A stretch of 64,000 bases of DNA from Amorphophallus konjac (taxonomy: Eukaryota > Streptophyta > Magnoliopsida > Alismatales > Araceae). The notes under the pieces were generated by a model that did no database searches, was not told the DNA's origin, and worked only from the letters and a program-made list of their open reading frames with translations. Location of the stretch: contig JAHNEJ010001871.1 of assembly GCA_022559845.1 (NCBI GenBank), positions 1 to 64,000 on the forward strand, given 5' to 3'. Shown here piece after piece: positions 44,001 through 55,487 of the stretch. Both the position numbers and the translations under genes were made by a program. Every line of letters starts with the position of its first letter. Position 1 is the first letter of the stretch.

Positions 44001-45520
44001 GCTGATTTTCCCTGGGGCTGAAAATAGACTTTAACGTCATAATCTGCCAGCTGCAACGCATACAATCTCGCCGGCAACTAGTGATTATCAATCATCACAG
44101 GAGACTCATCCAAACACAGAGGAGTAACCATGAAATCTCCAGAAGGCAATTCTACAATTAACTCACAAGACAGCTCATAAGTCGGTTCCTCAATACAAGC
44201 CATGAAATCCTCAGAAATAAAAGAGTGAGAAGCACCAGAATCAAATAAGACATGAGCTGAATGACCATAAAGTATAATCGTACCTTCCACAAGATGGGAC
44301 GCAGCAGCATCAGCTCTTGTCAAATGAGAAACTTTGCCTTTCTGCTTCTTGGAATCAGCTGAAGATTGCTGAGAAGACGCCGACGCCTGAGAGAAAAATT
44401 GTTGTGGAGCTTGAGGTACAGGAGGTCTAAACTGCGGCTGAGGTTGAGACAACTGAGGAGCTTGCACTTGAGTCGGCCTCAGCGGGCAATCCCGAACCAC
44501 ATGACCTGGCTGGTCACACCTGAAGCAAACAATGGGAAGAGAACACGGCTGGCCCTTGTGATGACCACCGCATCTCCGACACGTCCACGGCTGACTAGCA
44601 GTTGAGCTCTGCCGAGTCTGAGAAGAAGGTGCTGTCGGCTGCTGAACAGAATCTGTACCAGACGGCTGCTGAAAAAACTTCTTCTTCTTCTTGAACCTTT
44701 TAAACTTGGGCTTAGAAGGAGAGGAAGCACTGGAAACTTCTGACTGGACCGAAGGAGCACCAGGCACGGGCTGTCGGTAAGACTGCTGAACCTGAGCTAC
44801 CGGCTGCACTGACCCTGCTTGGGGATATCCACCCGGTCTCGCCATCTCCAGCTCTAAAGCTACAGCTGTCTGACACGCAGTATCGAGATCCGCAACACGA
44901 CTCGCTATCAGCGACATCTTCAACTCTGGCCTCAACCCACGCAAGAATTGCTGGGTCTTCAAAGCTTCACTGGCCAGCACATGGGGCGCATACTGACCCA
45001 ATTCCAAGAACTTATTCCTGTACTGAAGCACGGTCATATTGCCCTGGGTCAATTCTATAAACCGATACATCTTATCCATCTACAAGCAGGCAGGAGTATA
45101 GACATACTCAAAAGCAGCAACGAACTCTGCCCAAGTGATTTGCCGAAGAGGCCTGGATCGAAAGGAAATCTGCCACTCGGCTTTCCACCACGCAATGGAT
45201 GTACCCTGGAGTTGAAAAGCAGCGAGCATGACTTTCTCATCTTCAGCACACTCCATCGAGACAAACACACGCTCTATCGCGTCCAACCATTGCCTCGCGA
45301 CTTCTGGATCAGCTTGGCCATCGAAAGCAGGCGGATTGAACATCAGAAATTCCTTCAAAGCCTTGCCTCGACTGCCAGGCACTTCAGCTTGAACGATCGG
45401 CACTGGAGGAGCAACTGGAACGATAGGAACATCGGGCACTGCAGGAGGAGGTGCAGAACCGCTATCTTCCCTGGGCGCATCTCGAGGAACACGAGGAGGT
45501 CTTCCTCGACGAGGCGGCAT
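41051..45520 (-). pseudogene. gag-pol: gag-pol of Ty3 element C, multiply interrupted
   Basis: Gag starts at 45520 (MPPRRGRPPR), with capsid core, KKKKKFF patch and two CCHC knuckles, then protease DSGASHSFIS, RT (FVDDILIYS), RNase H, HHCC finger and integrase ([23 protein letters not shown]). Nonsense codons are at about 45080, 44078, 43466, 43175, 42674, 42601 and 41984, and one at 41051 cuts off the chromo-like tail that element B retains to 8297. A 57-bp in-frame deletion near 44030 removes the second protease loop (VILGMDWL-type, present in B). Apart from these the frame is continuous, so decay is by point mutation. Confidence 0.9.
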
Positions 45521-45658
45521 AACTATGCTGCCAAAAACACAATCAACAATAAAATCCATCAATCATACAGAAAACATCCTATGCCAGCAAGAGACGACAA
45601 CAGGACTAGCTCTGGACAAAGCGTCAATTCCAATTCTTTACGCAAATCCTCAACTTAC

Positions 45659-45671
45659 GGCTCTGATACCA
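45659..45671 (-). promoter_or_regulatory. primer-binding site, element C
   Basis: Minus strand TGGTATCAGAGCC, 2 nt from the LTR end; iMet-tRNA type. Confidence 0.85.
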
Positions 45672-45673
45672 TC

Positions 45674-47265
45674 TGTGACGACCCAAAGTTCAGGACACCG
45701 ATATATCGATAACATTGATACACCGACATCAAGAACTGGGGAGGCCACCCAAGAGGCTGATGAGGCCCCTGAAGGGTTAGTGGGGGTTAGCTGAGGAGTA
45801 TGCATAATTAATTGCGAATTGGGGCGCGCAATACAAATAAGTATTTAAGATTTGAATACAAGTGCGGAAGCAATTTAAAAATAACCAGAGTGATATATAT
45901 ATAACTAGTCCAGAGTCACAAACACTAGTCCTCAAGGTACAACTATGCGGGGCATACCCCGGCAAAAGTACAACACAAGCCTCAAAAAGGCAGCTCGTGC
46001 ACAGCTGGCAGCTAGGAATGGTCCCGAAATAGCACACTAAAGTCCGGGAGGCGGCGGGCGCGGCTCACCTGAAAGGAGAAGGGTGAGTCACAGCCAGACT
46101 CAGTAGGGGTCACGCGGATCCCTACCTCGCACTAAACAAGCGAACAAGCATATATAAAGCAAGTAGAGCATGCATTTAAATAAACACACATGCAATGGCA
46201 TGAATAATCAAACACAAGAAAGCTGTAAACTCTAGCTAAGCAAGTATAACAGCTAACACATGCCACTACTAATTAAATGCGAGCGATTAAAGCTAAAACT
46301 ACCAAATAGAAGGAGCTGCAACTAATCCAAGCAACAAGGAAGGACAACCACTGGAGCAGAAACTAGATGCGTCCACTGACGGCTTACACTGCGTCTCAAG
46401 CACTCGCAGTCGACGAAGCGACAAGCTAAGCGCGTAAATAGTACCAAACCAAGTGACCAATCGGAGTGGCACCCGTCGGTGTCAGTCCACAGTCTCCGAC
46501 CACGTGTGCACACACTGACTCTAGCCTGAGCCAGGCCCTCTAACTAGTTTTCTCCCTTGGCAGGACGCTACCATTGGCTGGGAGCCCACGGAACTAGTTT
46601 ACAAATCGTGAATGGGAAACATACCCCTCCGCCATCCTCAAGCGGGTCGGTACTCAATAGACCTTAGGGCAACGACAGTGGCTCCATTGCATGGAAAGAA
46701 AAGCTACTCTATTGGTATAAAACACGCCACAATATATTTAAAACAATGCGAATATGGCATGAATATAGAAAGAAGCGCATAACAGATGGGCTGGAAAATA
46801 TATAGCAGCCATCAGGGAAGCGGCGGTCAAAGACCCATGCGCCACATACAAACGACGGTCGGGGGCCGGCGCGTTACTTCAAGAATGACGCCCCAGTCCC
46901 TATCCGTCACTCCCTTCAGGGTTCCAGCTCAAGAGGCACCAAAGGGCTTGTAACGGTGGGGGCCCTGCGCGTTACTTCGAAGCAACGCGTGGGGTCACCG
47001 CCGTCACATCCACCCGAGGCTCAAACCACCTATCAGCGTTCTAAATGGTAGCAGGCGAAGTGACGCCCCGGTCTAGGCGCGTCAGACTGAAACGACGGTC
47101 GGCCGACTGGCTGTCGGGCGCATCGTCTGACCGAAACTACGAAAAATAGTTGATGAGTAACGGATGGGAGCCCCACCGTTACTCTCCAAGTAACGCACCC
47201 CCAATGGGCCGCTATTTGGAAGTGACGCGTCCGCTATGGACCGTCAGGTAAGTGACGGTTCCTGG
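45674..47265 (-). repeat. 5' LTR of element C, first piece
   Basis: Runs to the copia insertion. The interruption falls inside one of the U3 hairpins (GTGACGGTTCCTGG … CCGTCAC). Confidence 0.92.
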
Positions 47266-48852
47266 TGTTGAGTACGGACTGAATAGATCTAGAGGGGGGG
47301 GTGAATAGATCTAGCCCCTTTTTTTTAATTAATAAACCAAGGATCAACTAGACCTTAAGCAAACGATGGATTGCAAAGATAAAACTGATAACTATAGCGA
47401 TAGCAAACAATAGGAAGAGCACACACCACAAGCAAAACCACAAGACAGGATTTTTAGGTGGTTCAGTCTCTTCCTGATACTTACATCCACCCCTTGCTCA
47501 ACTTGAGCAAGGCTTCACTAATGAGAAATCCTGATCTCAATCAATACACCGCTGATACACAGCTTCTTCCTGCTGACACACAGCTTGTACCCGCTGCCAC
47601 ACAGCTTGACACTAGTTGTAAAGATGAGTAGAAAAACTTGTAACAGAGCTGAACATAAACGTTTGAAGCAGAGTAATTAAGGAGTTCAGCTTGGGACTCA
47701 ATCACATAGAGAACAAGGCAAGACTCCCTGTAGGACTTCCAGCAGGATGCCTTCTGCTGCCTTGCTGCTGGAACTTGCAACGCCTTGAGCCAGGTCTTCT
47801 TTCTGCAGCACCGAAGAGCACTTCTGTCTTCTGCAGCTTTTTGATTGTAGGAGAGCCACTCTTCCTTTTCTGATTAGAGAAACTTCTGATCCTGATCTTC
47901 CTTAGCTTCTTCTCTGTTTTTCCATATTCAGTTCTCTGTGTTCTCTTCTCCTTGTTGCACCAGTTCTTATCAAGCTCGGAGCTGTTTCCCGCGCAAGTGC
48001 AAACCTGTTCGATTACCCGCTAAAAAACAGGGAGAAGATTAAGTAAAATCTAGAAGAGGTTTGACCGGTTCTTAGCACGATTCTCTCCTTGAATCCCGTG
48101 CGGAATCTTATCATCTAACCGCCCAACAACCTGCAGCAACAACCTGCAGGTTTTTCTCAACAGAAACTGAATTCGGTTAGAGTTCGGTTCTGGACGCTGC
48201 TTTGCCTGTGGTCGACCATGAGCTTGTCGCTGGTCGACAAAGAACAATGTCCAGACGGCTGGTCCTTCAGTCTGATGCTCTGTCTGTTCCGTGGTCGACA
48301 ACGAGCAGACCTTTGGTTGACCACTGAAGTCTGTACAGCGGAAAAGTAACTGGTCGACCACCGAAGTCTGTACAGAGGAAAGTCTATACAGAGGAAAGTC
48401 TGTACAGAGTTGGATTCGCTTGTATTGCCTCGTGGTCGACAGCGGACAGGCCTTTGGTTGACCAACGAAGTCTGTACAGAGGAAAGTCTGTACAGAGGAA
48501 AGTCTGTACAGAGTTGGATTTGCTTGTATTGCTTCGTGGTCGACAACGGGCAGGGCTCTGGTTGACAACCAGAGTGCGTACAGAGGAAACGTAGCTTGAA
48601 CTGTGTTTGGTTGGGTTCGTTGGTCGACAATGACTACCACTCTGGTCGACAAGAAACCTTGACAACTTCCTCTGATTTGTTGACTTCATTAGAACTTCAG
48701 TATACCTGAAATTACTTGAACTATCAGATTTGCATTGAATTAGTTAACCACATCTTTTGTCATCATCAAATTATCATGAGTCCATTACTTTATATTGAAG
48801 GAGCAATTAAACATATCCTTTGTCATCATCAAAACTAAAGGGATGCACAACA
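47266..48852 (-). repeat. copia 3' LTR (1587 bp)
   Basis: Plus strand starts TGTTGAGTACGG and ends GGGATGCACAACA. Rich in GTCGAC palindromes (about 48210-48650) and with a 16-bp direct repeat (GTCTGTACAGAGGAAA) in two clusters (48367-48410 and 48468-48512). Overlapping ORFs here repeat in both LTRs and have no domain. Confidence 0.95.
48210..48650. repeat. GTCGAC palindromes and 16-bp direct repeats in copia LTR
   Basis: TGGTCGACCA/TGGTCGACAA occurs about ten times, spaced by 20-100 bp, interleaved with GTCTGTACAGAGGAAA tandem copies and a 100-bp duplication (each block contains GTACAGAGTTGGATT). The same block is in the other LTR at 58715-59155. Confidence 0.85.
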
Positions 48853-48866
48853 TTCTCCCCCTTTTT
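48853..48866 (-). promoter_or_regulatory. copia polypurine tract
   Basis: Minus strand AAAAAGGGGGAGAAT adjoins the LTR start at 48852. Additional PPT-like tracts lie at 49086-49100 (AAAGGGGGAGAGAGA) and 51855-51870 (GAGGGGGAGAAAAAG). The stretch between this tract and the env-like ORF (48867-49038) holds nothing else recognised. Confidence 0.85.
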
Positions 48867-49038
48867 GATGATGACAACCATGAGTTATTGTGATCATCAG
48901 GAGATTATTTCAACCAGAAAATGCATTTGATATGCCATTCAGAAACTATCAGAACATGTATCATTATCACAGATTTCAGCCAAAAAATTCATTTGATATG
49001 CCTTTCAAAAGTATCATAACATGAGTTACATGAATGAC

Positions 49039-50691
49039 TCAAAAACAAAGGCAAGGACACCTAGACACACAATGACACACAAAGACTCTCTCTCCCCCTT
49101 TGTCAACAGCAAAAAGAGGAGTATCCAGACATTCACTCTGAGGAGGACGAAGAGTCTCGGGCTTCACATTCTCTGCCATCCGATCCAGCTTGTCAACTAT
49201 GTGGGCATAAGAAAGCCTAAGCTTCTGGATCTCTGAGATAGTAGCATGGTGATTCTGTTTAATCTGCTGGTTGGTGAACGCAATGTGTGTCCCCATCTCT
49301 GCTGACACTTCAGCTAATGTGGCAACCAGTCTGTTAAACCGAGAACTAGCATGTTCTGAGTGTTCCTGTTGCTTGATGAACCTGGTCTCCATCTGCTGCT
49401 CTAGTCTTTGGACTTTCAGCTCCAAGCGCCCGGTTGCAGCATTCATACTTTCTTGAAAGGATTGGAATTGAGTTGAGAGGGAGGTCAGCTGAGATGCTAT
49501 CTGGAGAAGCACTCCGTGAGACTCAGTGTTGGAGGTGGAAGGAGGTGGTGGAGCAGAAGTAGACGTAGGTGGAACAGACGTAGATGGAATATGAGTGGCT
49601 GCAGTGCCTGGTAGCCATGGCACAATAGCGAGTGAAGGTGGAGGATGGGTAGCAGTGGTGGTAAAAGTGGGAGTGTGAGTGGGAAGCACCACAGGTGGAG
49701 GGGTTGCAGCAGGGCTAACATGAATTGGTGTCTGTGGTGGAGAAGAGGGAGACAATGGTGCTGTGGATTTACCCTTGGATGGTAGGGTGCGCTGGACTTG
49801 ATCTCCTATCTTCTTATAGCCCAAAAATGTGGTCACGTAATGGAACGAATATACGTGCCGTTTAGGAATGACAACGCGCGGAGCGTGAGGACTGGGTATA
49901 GCTGCTGCTTCCAAAATGGCAGTTATGTGGGCAGCATAAGGAAGAGAATTCAGGGGATAATGCAAGAGGGTTTTGAAAGTGTTCTGCATGAGCTTGGGAA
50001 GGCAGATTGGTTGACGTGTGATGAGGCCATGGAGAAGAAATAGGTGAAGTCGACTGACATGTTCCCTGGCGCCTCCTCGTGGTTGAATTATGGTGGTAAG
50101 AAGGTGATGGAGCAACCGATGAAGAGGAGGAAAAGTGTTGGCATTGAGGGATTTTGGGAGAACCTCAGGAACTGGTTGGCCGGTGACCACGGCATAAGCT
50201 GCTTTGAAGTCAAAATCCTCAGGATTGAAGGCAGCACCATGCCGGGAGATGTGCAGCGCCTTGTGGAGTAGCTTGAAGTCGAGGCTGACGACGACACCTT
50301 GAACTACTGAATAGACCTTATCATCCACGACTTGCAGGTTGTGGTAAAACTCTTGCACAAGCTGTGGGGAATACATAGTATGTGCAGAGACAAACTCTGT
50401 CCAGCCTTGGGCGTCCAAAACTTCCCGCAGCTCCGGGAACATCTCCATCAGCTGCTGATCGGAGAAATCTACTATTCTCGGTGGTAAGATGGTCCGGGGC
50501 TTCAGTGAACCAGATACGGGATGGACGATGGGCATATCTGAAGTTGCGGTCGCATCCGTTGTCGACCGCTGAGGGGTCGATGGCTGACCCTGCGTGACCG
50601 TCTGCTTGGAGTGCTTGGACGACGGCGGCGCTTCGGCAGGAACCTTATCCCTTGCTCGCTTGGACGACCTCTGAGCACGCGGCGGAACCAT
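49039..50691 (-). CDS. env-like / plant-transposon protein ORF of the copia element
   Basis: The frame is open from 50997, but I choose the ATG at 50691 (MVPPRAQRSSKRARDK) because of its ACCATGG context and because upstream residues look non-coding. It gives 550 residues: a basic, low-complexity N-terminus; a folded middle (FSDQQLMEMFPELREVL … FYHNLQVVDDKVYSVVQGVV … LHRLLHHLLTTIIQPRGG) like the putative plant transposon protein domain seen 3' of pol in Sireviruses; a long Pro/Ser/Thr-rich linker; and a C-terminal coiled coil (LTSLSTQFQSFQESM, KVQRLEQQMETRF). Such ORFs are called env-like, but I see no signal peptide or membrane segment, so envelope function is not supported. The frame is intact. 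Function unknown. Confidence 0.8.
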   Translation of the reverse strand: MVPPRAQRSSKRARDKVPAEAPPSSKHSKQTVTQGQPSTPQRSTTDATATSDMPIVHPVSGSLKPRTILPPRIVDFSDQQLMEMFPELREVLDAQGWTEFVSAHTMYSPQLVQEFYHNLQVVDDKVYSVVQGVVVSLDFKLLHKALHISRHGAAFNPEDFDFKAAYAVVTGQPVPEVLPKSLNANTFPPLHRLLHHLLTTIIQPRGGAREHVSRLHLFLLHGLITRQPICLPKLMQNTFKTLLHYPLNSLPYAAHITAILEAAAIPSPHAPRVVIPKRHVYSFHYVTTFLGYKKIGDQVQRTLPSKGKSTAPLSPSSPPQTPIHVSPAATPPPVVLPTHTPTFTTTATHPPPSLAIVPWLPGTAATHIPSTSVPPTSTSAPPPPSTSNTESHGVLLQIASQLTSLSTQFQSFQESMNAATGRLELKVQRLEQQMETRFIKQQEHSEHASSRFNRLVATLAEVSAEMGTHIAFTNQQIKQNHHATISEIQKLRLSYAHIVDKLDRMAENVKPETLRPPQSECLDTPLFAVDKGGERVFVCHCVSRCPCLCF

Positions 50692-50824
50692 GGTGGAGGG
50701 ATGCGAGAGAACGAGTTGAGGCGAGAGAGGGATGCACAAGGGGTCGAAAAGGGGACTGGAGACGGAGGACGACCGTGAATGGTGAAAACGGTGAGGGTGA
50801 GAAGATTGGGGACCCAGTCGGTGT

Positions 50825-50832
50825 AATTTATA
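50825..50832 (-). promoter_or_regulatory. candidate internal TATA box before the env-like ORF
   Basis: Minus strand CCCTATAAATTACACC lies about 135 nt upstream of the ATG at 50691. It could drive a separate mRNA, or be chance in an AT-containing leader. Confidence 0.35.
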
Positions 50833-52356
50833 GGGAAGGATATCAGAGAGTAGGACCGGGGTCTTAAAACCTAGGGTAGTGGAACCAACGCGATGTGGAA
50901 AAACGAGAGGACAGGAATAAATCAGCCGAAATAAAATTGGGGGTTTAATTAAAGTGTACACCCTTTCCTTAATGAAACATTTATTTAACCCATCCACTCA
51001 TAGCAAAGACCACCTTGTAAACAAGTAGAGTGGGCCTTGTGGTTCATTGAATTTGAAGGTATTGCACCAATAAACTTGCGCCCCATATCTAATTTTCCTC
51101 CATATGACTTCTCAAACTTATAATAGAATTCGTGAGGCTGTTTTACTAACTGTGCTAGCTGAATAGTGTTTTCAGTTTGTCTTTGCATGTCATGCCTTTG
51201 GTCAACCATGTTCCTCTGTCATTTTGGATAATTTTGAGTTTTGCTTTTTGAAGTATTTTGAAAGCTGTGGTCAGGTTTATCACATGCTTTTCTACACGAG
51301 GAGACACGCTTTTTACACGCCAGAAACCTCGGCTACTTAGCATGTCTAACCATTCCACTTTTAACTGGGACACACCTTTTATCCGTGAGGATATACGTTT
51401 ATCAGACGCCAATATCCCCAGTTACTCAGTATGCCCAATCTCAATAATTTTTGAGAGCAGCAGAGATAGATTGATTCTTCATGACACACATGCCTCTCAC
51501 TTATTTTTCATCCAATTTTTTCTTTAACATGGGAGGCAGTAGTTTCTCAGAATCCAATCCATTGCTCTACCATGAAGACAGAATTATGGCGTATTCCACG
51601 TGCATTCATGCTATATTATTGGATTTATATTAACTGTTCAGAATTAGCACAGGTAGAGAAACCGACTCACTACTAAAAATCATAAGTCTTCAAAATCATG
51701 TGACAGAATCATAGTTATGGCTTGACTTTATTGAAGTAGTACAGTCCAAATCCTCATTACTACACTCAACCGCTACTCTTATTGATTACTTTGGTGATTT
51801 TAGTGGAAGATATGGTTAGGTTATTCAATGTTTTACCAAGGAATGAGTTTACACTTTTTCTCCCCCTCAATTTGAGAATCCATGCTGAAATAAACAATTA
51901 TGTTGGCCAGGATGAGATAGAAAGACACAAGGAATGGAAAGTATGGATGAAGATGATTGAGTGAAGACGGATCAGTGCCCAATTTAGTTTAATCAAATCA
52001 GACGATTTTCTACCTTCCATTGTCGACCATGGAGCTGTCTCTGGTCGACATCTGCGCAGTCACAGATCCTGCCTGAAATTGACATCTGCTTGCTGACAAG
52101 TCTGTTGTCGACAATGGGACCGCCTATGGTCGACACCTGCATAATCACAGAACCAAACAGTCTCCTGTCCTGATGTCTTGGTCGACCAATGCCTTGTCTT
52201 GGGTCGACCACCAGAGCTAACCAGTAGCAAAGCCAGGAATTTGCAGAACTTGCTGGAGTAAACAGTTGAACCCCCAATCCTACCGGTAGTAGACATTTAA
52301 CTGACACAACTACTTGCAGAAATGACAGAAAGCCATAAACAGAACATATCAATATT
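50833..52356 (-). other. non-coding spacer between pol and env-like ORF
   Basis: No coding domain. It contains a PPT-like tract (51855-51870) and a cluster of GTCGAC palindromes (52023-52208) like those in the LTR. Long spacers here are usual in Sireviruses. Confidence 0.6.
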
Positions 52357-53930
52357 TCAATAATTTTCAGATGATGTTCTGCATAAACCCAACTCCCTTC
52401 TTAAAGTGGAAAATCTGTCATTGTTAAGGGGTTTAGTGAAGATATCTGCCAATTGTTTTTCAGTTTCTACAAATTGAAGCATGAAATTTCCTTTGGATAC
52501 CTCATCTCTCAGAAAATGATGACGGATCTCAATGTGTTTTGTCCTAGAGTGTTGAATGGGGTTTTTAGACAAGTTAATAGCACTAGTGTTGTCACATAAA
52601 ATGGGTGCACAGCCAAGATCTACATTGTAGTCGTGGAGTTGATGTTTTATCCACATAACCTGTGTACCACAACTTCCTACTGCGACATACTCAGCCTCAG
52701 CAGTGGAGAGTGCCACAGAGTGTTGCTTCTTAGAAGCCCATGATATTAAACAGCCACCTAAGAATTGACAATATCCACTAGTACTCTTCCTATCAATTTT
52801 GCAACCAGCATAATCAGCATCCGAATATGAAATCAGATCTAGTTTGCAATAGGTAGGATACCACAAACCCAATTCTTGGGTGCCGGCAAGGTATCTAAAG
52901 ATGCGCTTGACAGCTCCTAAATGTGATTCTCTAGGACTAGACTGATATCTAGCACACATGCATACACTGAACTGAATATCTGGCCTTGATGCAGTTAAGT
53001 ATAGTAGGGATCCGATCATACCTCTGTATTTCTTGGCATCTACCATGTTACCTTTTGTATCTGCTTCCAAGGTTGCACTTGTACCCATGGGTGACTCGAT
53101 TGGCTTGCAGCTTTCCATGCCAAATTTCTTCAACATTTCTTTTATGTACTTGGATTGATTTATAAAATATCCTTCTCTGCATTGTGAGATCTGCAATCCA
53201 AGAAAGAATTGTAACTCACCCATTAGGCTCATTTCAAACTCATTAGTCATTAAATTTGCAAATTCAGTACACAAAGAGGTTTCAGTAGATCCAAACACAA
53301 TATCATCCACATAGATTTGTACAATCAGTATATGCTTACCTTGGGTCTTGGAAAATAATGTTTGATCAATTTTACCTCTTGAGTATCCCTTTTTGGTGAG
53401 GAAGGAGCTCAACCTTTCATACCAAGCCCGAGGAGCCTGCTTTAATCCATACAAGGCTTTGTGCAATTTGAAAACATGATTAGCAAGTTCATCATTTTCA
53501 AAACCAGGGGGTTGTTCCACATAGACCTCTTCTTTTATAATGCCATTTAGAAAAGCACTTTTTACATCCATTTGTTGTAATTTGATTCCATGAGATGCTG
53601 CAAAGGCTAACAATATCCTGATGGCTTCTAATCTAGCAACTGGAGCATATGATTCTTCAAAATCAACCCCAAATTCCTGGTTGTACCCTTTAGCCACAAG
53701 CCGAGCCTTGTTTCTCATTACAACCCCTTCTTCATTCAACTTGTTTTTATATACCCATTTGGTTCCAATTACAGGGTGAGATGTAGGTCTAGGGACAAGG
53801 CTCCACACCTGATTTCTTTCAAATTGATTTAGTTCTTCATGCATAGCATTTATCCATGATTCATCTTTTAAGGCTTCCTCTACAGATTTGGGCTCTATTT
53901 GGGACACAAGAGCAAGTTGATCCAGTTCAT
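52357..53930 (-). CDS. pol: copia reverse transcriptase and RNase H
   Basis: From [22 protein letters not shown] through RT blocks ([60 protein letters not shown]) to the active site YVDDIVFGS, then RNase H ([57 protein letters not shown]). Stop at 52357. All catalytic boxes are present. It is one base out of frame with the integrase ORF; the shift lies at about 53930-53945, where one base seems to be missing. A real mutation or a sequencing error would look the same. Confidence 0.93.
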
Positions 53931-55487
53931 TTATGGCCTTAATTGAGATCTAGTCTTCCTAGGATCATGTATTCCACCAATAATGTTATCTAAGGGATGA
54001 TCTCTAAGAAGTCTCAAGTTTTCAAGATTGTTACCTGAGATGATCTCTCCTTCGGTCTGATCATTAGAATTACCTTGGTTTCTTTCTTGATTCTGTGCTT
54101 CTTCATTCTCCTTCGGTTCTTCTTTGTCTTTCAGAAATTCTCCATCTTCTTCCTCCTTGCTGACCTGTTCATTTTTAATAAGATCATTGACTTCATCAAA
54201 TGAGATATGAGGGGATTCTTCAACAATTTGATCTTTGGTGTTAAAAACCCTATAGGCTCTTGATCGGTCAGAATAGCCCAAGAATATTCCAGAGTCACTC
54301 TTTGGTTCAAACTTGTCCAACACTCTTTTATCGTTGTTATGAATGAAACATCTTGCACCAAAGATTCTAAGATGAGCTAGAGATGGTTTCTTACCTTTGA
54401 GCATTTCATATGGAGTTTTTGCACTAGATGGTCTTACCATTGCCCGGTTTACAATGTAGCATGCTGTGTTGACAGCCTCAGCCCAAAACTTCCTTGGAAG
54501 ATTAGCTTCAACCAACATGGTTCTAGCCATCTCGACAAGAGTGCGGTTCCTCCTCTCTACAACTCCATTTTGCTCCGGTGTCCTTGGTGAGGAGAATCTG
54601 TGGGTTATGCCCTTGTTTCTGCAGAATACATCAAAATCAGAATTTTCAAACTCCCCCCCATGGTCAGATATGATTGTACACACTTTGGACTTACCATCCT
54701 GCTTCATTCTTTTGTAAAATTCCTGAAACTCAGAAAAGGCATCACTTTTATGAGATAGAAATATTACCCATGTGAATCTAGAGAAATCATCAACTAGTAC
54801 ATAACCGTATCTCTTACCACTAAGACTAGCAGTTCTTGTTGGGCCAAAAAGGTCCATGTGCACAAGTTCTAGTGGTCTAGAAGATTGACTTTCAGTTCTA
54901 CCTTTGAATGATTTTCTTGTTTGCTTACCTTGGGTACATGATTCACATACTTTGACATTTTGAGCAAACGAAATTTCAGGCATACCAAGAACCATTTTAT
55001 TCTTCACCAGTTTATGCAACACCCTATAGCTAACATGCCCTAGCCTTCGGTGCCACAGCCAGGTCAGGTCCTCTTTCTTGGCGGTTAGGCACAGGTTGGA
55101 GTGGGCTGGATCATCCAAGTCTATTATGTAGACATTGTTTACTCTCTGGCCCATAAACTTGACTGTATCTGAATTTGGTTCAATAATCTTGCAGATCTTG
55201 GAGTCAAATATTACTTTATGGCCTTTGTCGCAAAGCTGACTGATGCTCAGCAAGTTATATTCCAGTCCATCTACCAGCAGTACATTTTCAATACTGTTTG
55301 AGGAGTTCTTACCTATTTTACCTGTCCCGATGATCTTACCTTTGTTATTTCCTCCAAAGGTCACATAACCTCCATCTTTTGAGCTTAGTTGGGAGAACTT
55401 GGTCTTGTCTCCCGTCATGTGTCTTGAGCAACCACTATCTAAGTACCACTTATTGTGCATGGCTGCCAGACATTCCTGCATCATGAA
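53931..55487 (-). CDS. pol: copia protease and integrase
   Basis: Protease motif [15 protein letters not shown] at the start, GAG_pre-integrase zinc finger ([17 protein letters not shown] … [14 protein letters not shown]), integrase core with [25 protein letters not shown] and [19 protein letters not shown] (the D,D,E triad is visible), and the C-terminal [15 protein letters not shown]. It is in frame with gag but separated by a TAA at 55488-55490. It ends in a premature stop at 53931 because of the frame break. Confidence 0.93.
   Translation of the reverse strand, partial: FMMQECLAAMHNKWYLDSGCSRHMTGDKTKFSQLSSKDGGYVTFGGNNKGKIIGTGKIGKNSSNSIENVLLVDGLEYNLLSISQLCDKGHKVIFDSKICKIIEPNSDTVKFMGQRVNNVYIIDLDDPAHSNLCLTAKKEDLTWLWHRRLGHVSYRVLHKLVKNKMVLGMPEISFAQNVKVCESCTQGKQTRKSFKGRTESQSSRPLELVHMDLFGPTRTASLSGKRYGYVLVDDFSRFTWVIFLSHKSDAFSEFQEFYKRMKQDGKSKVCTIISDHGGEFENSDFDVFCRNKGITHRFSSPRTPEQNGVVERRNRTLVEMARTMLVEANLPRKFWAEAVNTACYIVNRAMVRPSSAKTPYEMLKGKKPSLAHLRIFGARCFIHNNDKRVLDKFEPKSDSGIFLGYSDRSRAYRVFNTKDQIVEESPHISFDEVNDLIKNEQVSKEEEDGEFLKDKEEPKENEEAQNQERNQGNSNDQTEGEIISGNNLENLRLLRDHPLDNIIGGIHDPRKTRSQLRP

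Noticed and set aside
48050..48689. Three overlapping minus-strand ORFs in the copia LTR, repeated at 58610-59192
   Set aside because: They reflect the internal tandem and palindromic repeats of the LTR, in several frames at once.
49797..50271. Plus-strand ORFs opposite the env-like gene
   Set aside because: Antisense shadows of a 550-codon ORF with better composition and context.
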